From assembly GCF_001949145.1 (NCBI RefSeq), contig NW_019091361.1:3543359-3607358 (forward strand): a stretch of DNA of 64,000 nt, read 5' to 3'. Below, piece by piece: positions 57,401 through 64,000 of this stretch. Each line of letters opens with the position of its first letter. The stretch's first letter is position 1. This stretch comes from Acanthaster planci. Taxonomy: Eukaryota; Echinodermata; Asteroidea; Valvatida; Acanthasteridae. The notes under the pieces are model-generated. The model ran no database searches. It saw only the letters and a list, made by a program, of their open reading frames with translations, and was not told the DNA's origin. A program made the position numbers and the translations under genes.

Positions 57401-60400
57401 TTTCTGCATACTAGAGGCACAGATTATCAGAAGATGTCGCAACCCAAACCCACATGGAGACAATGTGGTCAAGTGTGGGCTTAACTTTCTCTGTACGTGG
57501 GTGGCACAATCGTGCATAGTGTCTGTTAAGGTATTCCAGGTTATTCATTCCAGTGGTTGAATCAATGGTACATGTACATTATGTAGCAGCCTAAATGTAC
57601 GTTTCTTGACAGTACTAGTACCTATACTGGCTCACAAAATGTATAACTTTCGATTGGACAATTTAAAATTACCGGTACATGTATCTCCCATTCCTTAGAC
57701 CTTGTATGTTCCACGTGGCCTCAAGACAATCAAATAAGTCTCTTTCAGTTCTACAGTACCCTGTACTTCCTACTATTGCATGTCAACCACTTGGACATCA
57801 GTGTTATGTGACTGCCATCCAATTACATGTGCATGTCCATCTGATGAGTTCCTTCCTGTGTGCACAGGAGATTGCTTGTTTATTCAAACTAAACTTGAGG
57901 GACGGTATTAGATACTTGTCTCTCGGGCTCAAATCAAACTCAACTGTTTTCTTACTTCCTTCCAAATAACTTAGTTTTTACATATGTTTCTAATCAAACG
58001 CTTCTTCTGGCTAGAGTGGTGATTCAAGAGCCTCTAACTATATTAAATTTTTTCATTTTATTAAAGGGCCCCTCTTTCCTGGCAATTTGGTCAATCTGTG
58101 AAACTATCAGATCTTTGGACAGATCTGTACAACATTCAAGTATATATTTATCTATTAACTAAATGATCTGTACGTGAATTATAATGATGTACAAAATGAA
58201 CATGAATCAGGATTCAAAACCAACAGGTTTCCAACCAGGAATTTGTGCAATTTTAAACCTGTTTAACCTTCCATTTTTTTTTTACTTTATATTTAAACTC
58301 AGGTCATTAGACAATGCGTCACTCAGGAGTCATGCAGTGTCAGCACAGGGCCCATCCAAGCAGCCTTTTTATTCAAAGGCTACCCGGGTATACCGGACAG
58401 CAGACAGTGGCAGAATGCAGAAAATAGAGAATTTACAAGCACAATTACCCCAGGCCACTAACAGAATTAGCAAATCAGACTGGAGGAAATAGATAGTAAA
58501 TGCAAAACCTGGGTAGTAAGACTTAATGCAATTTACGCACGAAATGCTGTATTATTCCCAAATTTGCAGTTCATGGGTGAATCCTGGCACATTTGAACTA
58601 CAGTATATAGCAAGAGGTGTTTACCACATCTTTGACACACATCCACTCAACTGGCATTCCCTAAAGGACAGAGAACTTCCTTTGAAATTACCAACTGGAA
58701 GATGTTTTTCCTGTAGTACACCTTGAAAGAATCGACCATTGACAAAAATTCAGCAACTTGCCTGAGGTGTAATGTAATTTAACAATGTCTGAAAATATAT
58801 TCCCAACGGACCACTTGAGCAGGACCATGCTGCAACCTACCAAAATGAGACTAAGTCTCCAGAGTTACATGTACCAGTACACAAGTTTTAGGGCCTTTCG
58901 TTCAACAAAGCTAGTGAGAAGGATTATCCAACTCTTTACATCTCTCTTAGTAAACTCTTTTTCATGTACTGGTATTTTGTCAAAACTCATCTGGACAGTA
59001 ACTGTACTGCATATATTGGCATCGGTACATCAAAATGAAGAGCTGCATAAATTCCCTACAAATATGTCCAGAAGAGTGAAAGCAAATCCTTACGCCTCAT
59101 TTTGTACGAGCCAGTCAAATATCTTGGAAAAAATTTGACGCGGGCAGTCCCATTTGAATGGACTGCAAACCATCCACAAATAACGCAGTTGCCTGTTACA
59201 ACACTTTTTTTACTCTTCCATACAATATGACAACACCTCCATCTTTATTCAAAAAACATTGTCACTTTTGGCTCCTAACCAATATTACAAACAGAATTGA
59301 GTGTTTATTTATTTAAGGCAGATATCAGTCAGGAAAATTCAGCCACATGGGCGCTAGTATTCAAGGCAAGTATAATTGTTCAATCGACTGTCAGTGTCAG
59401 CAGGAAGACAGCAACGGAGAAATGTGGAGGCAGTGGTGTAATTATAATTGCACAAAAGGATGTCCAAAGGTTACCACAACACACTGTCAAAATTCCTTTG
59501 AGTGTGCCTGTATCAAATTCGGTCAGAAGTTATTACAATGGTGGAGTCTCAAGGATCAACAAAAAAACAGAAGTGCACAACTGCTGGGGCCACACGTGTG
59601 CAATCCTACAAACCTGCTTGCATGAAGACAGAGCAAGGAACAAAATACTGTCCTGATATTTTCCAAAAATATTTCCACCGCTGTGCAACTGCCCACAACA
59701 CATTCACACAGGTTGAAGCAACCTGCTGCCAATCTAAATTGACCATATAACATGCAGGATGAGGCAAAGTACCAAGGAGAATTCTTCCACTGGGAGGATT
59801 TCAGTGATGTATTACATATAAGTCCTCTTGGTGTGGTGGCCTTGGGTCTGACAACCCGTCCATCAATTATGATCTATTTAATTAACAAGAGATAATCAGG
59901 GCACAAGTCCAGTTATCAAGGTAAGCCAGGGAAACATTCCAGGCATGCATCCTCAGTTTGCCCAGAGCAAACATGATTCTTCAATCAATCAAGGACAAAG
60001 GTACATTGTACAGAAAACAGGTTCTTGCACGAATGGTGCAGGGAGTCTATTCAATGATTCACCAAATCCGTACTACATCCTTTTTAACCTGGGTCTGGCA
60101 AAATATATCATGTAATAATGAGCCATGATGTTTGCTGAGTAAATAGTGGTGGTATGAAGTATGCAGCGAGGTTTTTGTGCACTTACCACACACTACGTTT
60201 AACCTGTCTGAAAGGCTTGGACCATTTGGTTAATTACGGTAACTACCAATAAAATCTACTCCCAATACATTCATGTACAATTCTAGAGCACATTCCTCCT
60301 CAATACATAATATCTCTTGGAATGTCTTTTTCACTTTTAACAGTTTTAAAAAAATATGACCCAATCATACCAGCTGCATGTACATGTATGATTAAACAGA

Positions 60401-63400
60401 CAAAATGCAGCTGGACAATTGACAATCTCACCCACAAAAACAGCAGGCTTTGGAGCACACACAGCACATAAAGTGGGGGAAAACAATTATACTGGTACCT
60501 TTGAAATCAAAATAAAGTGGATGGTGCGCATTTTAATATTTCACGTTTCAAAATGCATTTTCCAACCTGCCAAAGACTTTTCAAGTGCCAGGTACAGTCT
60601 CCTTGAAATTTGCAATGAAATAGCTTTTTTACTGTAGTGTAATAAATTCATGATTTGTGTCTCAGCGCAATATAATTGCGATTGATGATTCAGCAAACTA
60701 AATTTGCGATGTGTGTTTTTTTTTGCGCAATACAAATTGCAATTGATACAATAATGTAAAAACACATGGCATCATCAAAGACTTGCAGTCCCAGCCGTTT
60801 TTCTGGAGCACTGGAAACTATCTATACATGTACGTCTAGATCTGGAATGTAGTACTGTACATGTACACTATTTCAGTTCATTCCTGCACTCCAACCTGAT
60901 CAAAAAAGTTGAGGGGTGCTGCATTACCAACAGCAACCCCCTTCCCTTTTCTGTCAGACTTGATGATGCAGGCACTGTAATGCACTGGAAATGGGGGAGG
61001 GGGGCAATTAAGTAAAGATCATTAAAGTGTTTCCCTTTTTGCTGTCCTGGGAAAACCCACAATGCCTTGGGAGATAGATCCTTTTCTGGTATGGGCCTAT
61101 GTCTTTGTTGGAACTAACTCCATTAGCTATTCACACCAACTCCTCTATCACTGAATTCAATTTAAGTTTGTCTTAAAACCACTTATTTGAGGGTATCATT
61201 TCTGGTGAATTTTTCTTCGGTTTAACTGTGTACTGTGGAATGAACATCACTCTTTGGTGGACACTGGGGCATTATAATATTCTTTATTATAGTTAGCGGT
61301 ACTAAGGTGCTAGTTTATTATTGACAAAGAAATTGTCCTTCCTAAAGCCAGCCTCACAACCATGCCTCACAAATGCATGAAAAGCTGATGAATTGAACTA
61401 AAGTAGGGAGCACATTAACACCCACTTTACAAATGTTAGCACAGTGACATACAAATTATCTCTGTCAAACATTCTTGAAGGACTTTTGAGTTGTTATTAA
61501 AGTACAAATAAATAACAACGATGATCTGTAGGGCACCTGGATTGACCCAGTCTATATATATACATGGAAAATGGAGAACAGCTGATTAACAGCCGATATT
61601 TCCCAACTGGGTCCCAATAGGGCATTCAGCGAAGCAGCATTTTGGGCAAAGGTTCCTACCGACACGAGAGCCAATGAATGATCTGCTCCAAAATCACACA
61701 CCAGGCTCCCAGGTGGGCTTAAATACAAACACACTGATTCCCTTGCAGGGACTGCTTTACTGAAATACACTGCAGTCCAATGACTTCGATCCCAATGCTC
61801 CTCTTTTAGAGAGAAAACTTAGGGAAACTTTATTATCCCACTCAGGACCAGGTTATGCCTTTTGGCCAATTGGAATTGCGATGTATAATGGGAAAGGTAT
61901 TTTAATTGCAGTGGGCTAACCCAAGGCGGTGCAAGATCTTTTTGTTATTGTGAGAAGTTGGACATTTACACCTGATATAAGAAAACCCGTTCTGAATTAG
62001 ACGCCTGGAAAAGCTTGCAAAAAGGAACGTACCACAGGCCAACAATACCCTGCAACTGCTCCTTTTTGTTTGGTTGAATAGAGCTAAGCAGTTGCAAAGT
62101 GTGTGGACATTAAGGCGTCTCAAAGAAAACCGAACCACATTCCTATTTTTTTTCCTCAAAGTTGCCTCAGTCCAGGTCTACCAGGACACTGAATTATTAT
62201 GTTGGGCAGATGTATTAAACAAGTTGCCTTCCCCCAAACAATGATGATTCGCAAAAGCTCAATAGAATTGCCATTGCAAAAAAATAAAAGAATAATAAAA
62301 TGAAAAGCTGACAAGCCCCATGTGGTGAGAATGAAAGGGGTGCTTGGAATACCAGTCTGAAGAATGGTGGTCACTTTAACTAACACAACCAGAAGGTTTC
62401 ACATTTGTATGTTAATATACAATATCACAGTGCATGGTTACTTCTCGGCTGTGTAAATGGACCCTCATACGTTTTATTAGTGGCATGAACTGCAGTATGC
62501 AAACTGCAAATAGACAGGTTTACCCATAATGTACATGTACTTTGTGAAGCATCATACTAATTGATATCATTTACATCAATGTTGTACATGTATCTGAAAT
62601 CACGGCATTCTTTTAGAGTCATAAAATGTGACCCGTCACGACAAAATGAGCGTAAAGTTGCATTCCGCTCTTTCCTATTTTGAAGTTTCAAAATCATATT
62701 GAAGTGGAGGTTAATTTGAGGATTTTGTAATATTTGGAAAGACTAACCCGTCTCCTATATCCGTCTCCTATTTAATTCCAAATATTTCGAAGGATCATAG
62801 AGTTAAAAATGTCATTTTCACAGCAGTTTTGACAATAGCATTATGCATGCCTGGTCTGAAATGTTGAAACAATGTCATGAACAAAGACGCAAAGCAGCCA
62901 GAATTATGTCACATTGTCACCTGATACTTTTACCAAGTGTTCCATGTACAAGCCACTGAAGAGCTCTTTTTCTGCTGAACTCAAAAATACCAATATCTCA
63001 ATTTTTAAAAATTCCAACTTTCAGCTCGTTTTGTGGTGACAGGTCACAAATGTTCTTGAACAACCTGTGGGATATTATAACAGTTGTTGCCCTACTCATT
63101 TACAGAGTGATGCAACAAAAACAGTTTCAACAACGTGGACAAAACTAATAGCACAACTGTGTGATAAAATCACACACAAGTAGCTGTCATAAAATAATAC
63201 AAATTAACATTACCATTGATAAAGGTTAAAAATCTTGAATAACATGAAAAAAGTGTATTTAGTCAGGCAAATTGAAATTAAACAAACACAAACGTCAGTC
63301 TGGCATTGTTTCCAAATGGTCTGCAAAGAAACTAAACTAACACTGGCTATCGTATTGATTTCTTTGCTTCAGGAAACTCTTACTCAAATTCAGGCACTAT

Positions 63401-64000
63401 ACATGCAGGGGTGCTCCTACACCCTTCCCTGGGGGATTCCCAGTGCAGCTCAGCTGGCTATGGGTCACTGTACATGGTGCATTGAGAACATTGAGGGTGT
63501 GGTGCAAAGAGCTAGACTGTTTGGATAGCCTACTTTTTTCCTGATGGTGGGCTAAAATAATACCTTGGGAATGTACATCTGTTTTTCATAAATTCTTTTG
63601 ACAACATTTGGCTTTCTCTTTGAAAAAAGTGCAGATACACTGTATAGTTCCTCAGAAAACCTGATGAATGCTATGAAAACTAAAAGGCAGAGGTTTGATT
63701 TTGTCACAAGCCAAGGAAAAGAAGTTGTGTGAAAGCCAACTCTTTCGATCTCTGACTGCTGCAGGGTCAGATTTGGGTTGTTTGGCAGCTGCCTGAAAAT
63801 GCATTCATATGAGCCTTAAGCACAAGCCATATCGTCCTTTGAAATGCAGCCACATGGCTGGGTAAAGATGATTAGCCCCTCAGTAAATAAATAAAAATTA
63901 AAGGATTATGCAAAATAGTCTCATTTATCTTATTTGTACATACAGGGTACGTACAAATGTATGTTGCACAGCCTTGAATGATGCAAGGACCTCACAGTAG

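Larger units (their letters stand above)
49836..64000. other. No recognised gene; presumed 5' part or upstream of the ADAMTSL-like gene
   Basis: The signal-peptide exon of the ADAMTSL-like gene should be in this direction on the minus strand, but I could not identify it. The stretch shows microsatellites, a 34-bp duplication, one gap and many TACATGTA words, with no other feature that I can support. Confidence 0.5.

Noticed and set aside
49836-64000. Search for a metalloprotease domain that would make the split gene a true ADAMTS
   Set aside because: No HExxHxxGxxHD-type sequence was seen, and the first TSP1 repeat leads directly into the cysteine-rich module as in ADAMTSL1/3.

Overview
The window looks like a piece of an invertebrate animal nuclear genome. 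Coding sequence is sparse, exons are short with GT/AG borders, introns are long, there are two assembly gaps (37829-38232 and 54266-54407), and repeats are many and decayed. Frequent TACATGTA and TAGGCCTA words, tRNA-derived SINE remnants, a LINE fragment and a tandem cluster of intronless divergent rhodopsin-class GPCRs suggest a marine deuterostome, most likely an echinoderm. That assignment is inference, not proof.

Two kinds of gene are well supported. The first is a split gene on the minus strand whose five recognisable exons (49835-49683, 49078-48836, 41050-40927, 7435-7188, 4504-4387) join in one open frame of about 295 codons. They encode, in order, a thrombospondin type-1 repeat, the ADAMTS cysteine-rich module, the cysteine-free spacer and the start of a second thrombospondin repeat. 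This order without a protease matches the ADAMTSL1/ADAMTSL3 (punctin) family of secreted matrix proteins. The signal-peptide exon and the later thrombospondin repeats were not found and may lie outside the window.

The second is a family of four intronless seven-helix receptors, all inside the single 33.5-kb intron between the 40.9-kb and 7.4-kb exons of the ADAMTSL-like gene. One (12380-13582) is on the plus strand. Three (24807-23341, 31793-30563, 37088-36000) are on the minus strand, the same strand as the host gene. All four share a distinctive core (ERF in place of DRY, HHPIT.RA.ASKTRAAK, DP..Y in helix 7) and lack several class-A hallmarks. The middle minus-strand copy has a one-base frameshift at the start of helix 6. 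The minus-strand copies carry 7, 3 and 1 units of a 17-residue repeat in the C-terminal tail. The plus-strand copy has an unrelated tail minisatellite that runs on past its stop codon.

The minus-strand receptors lie in a duplicated landscape. Each has a shared motif about 250-265 bases upstream of its ATG and a SINE remnant just downstream, and there are several diverged copies of flanking blocks at 26-30 kb, 34-35.7 kb and 39 kb. A 5'-truncated LINE (about 32995-34205) sits between two receptors and is itself split by a 306-base insertion with a perfect 12-base target duplication. Fold-back elements occur at 6.96, 25.5, 41.9, 44.5 and 49.2 kb. The rest (1-4386, most of 8-12 kb, 14-23 kb, 42-48.8 kb and 50-64 kb) shows no gene that I can support.
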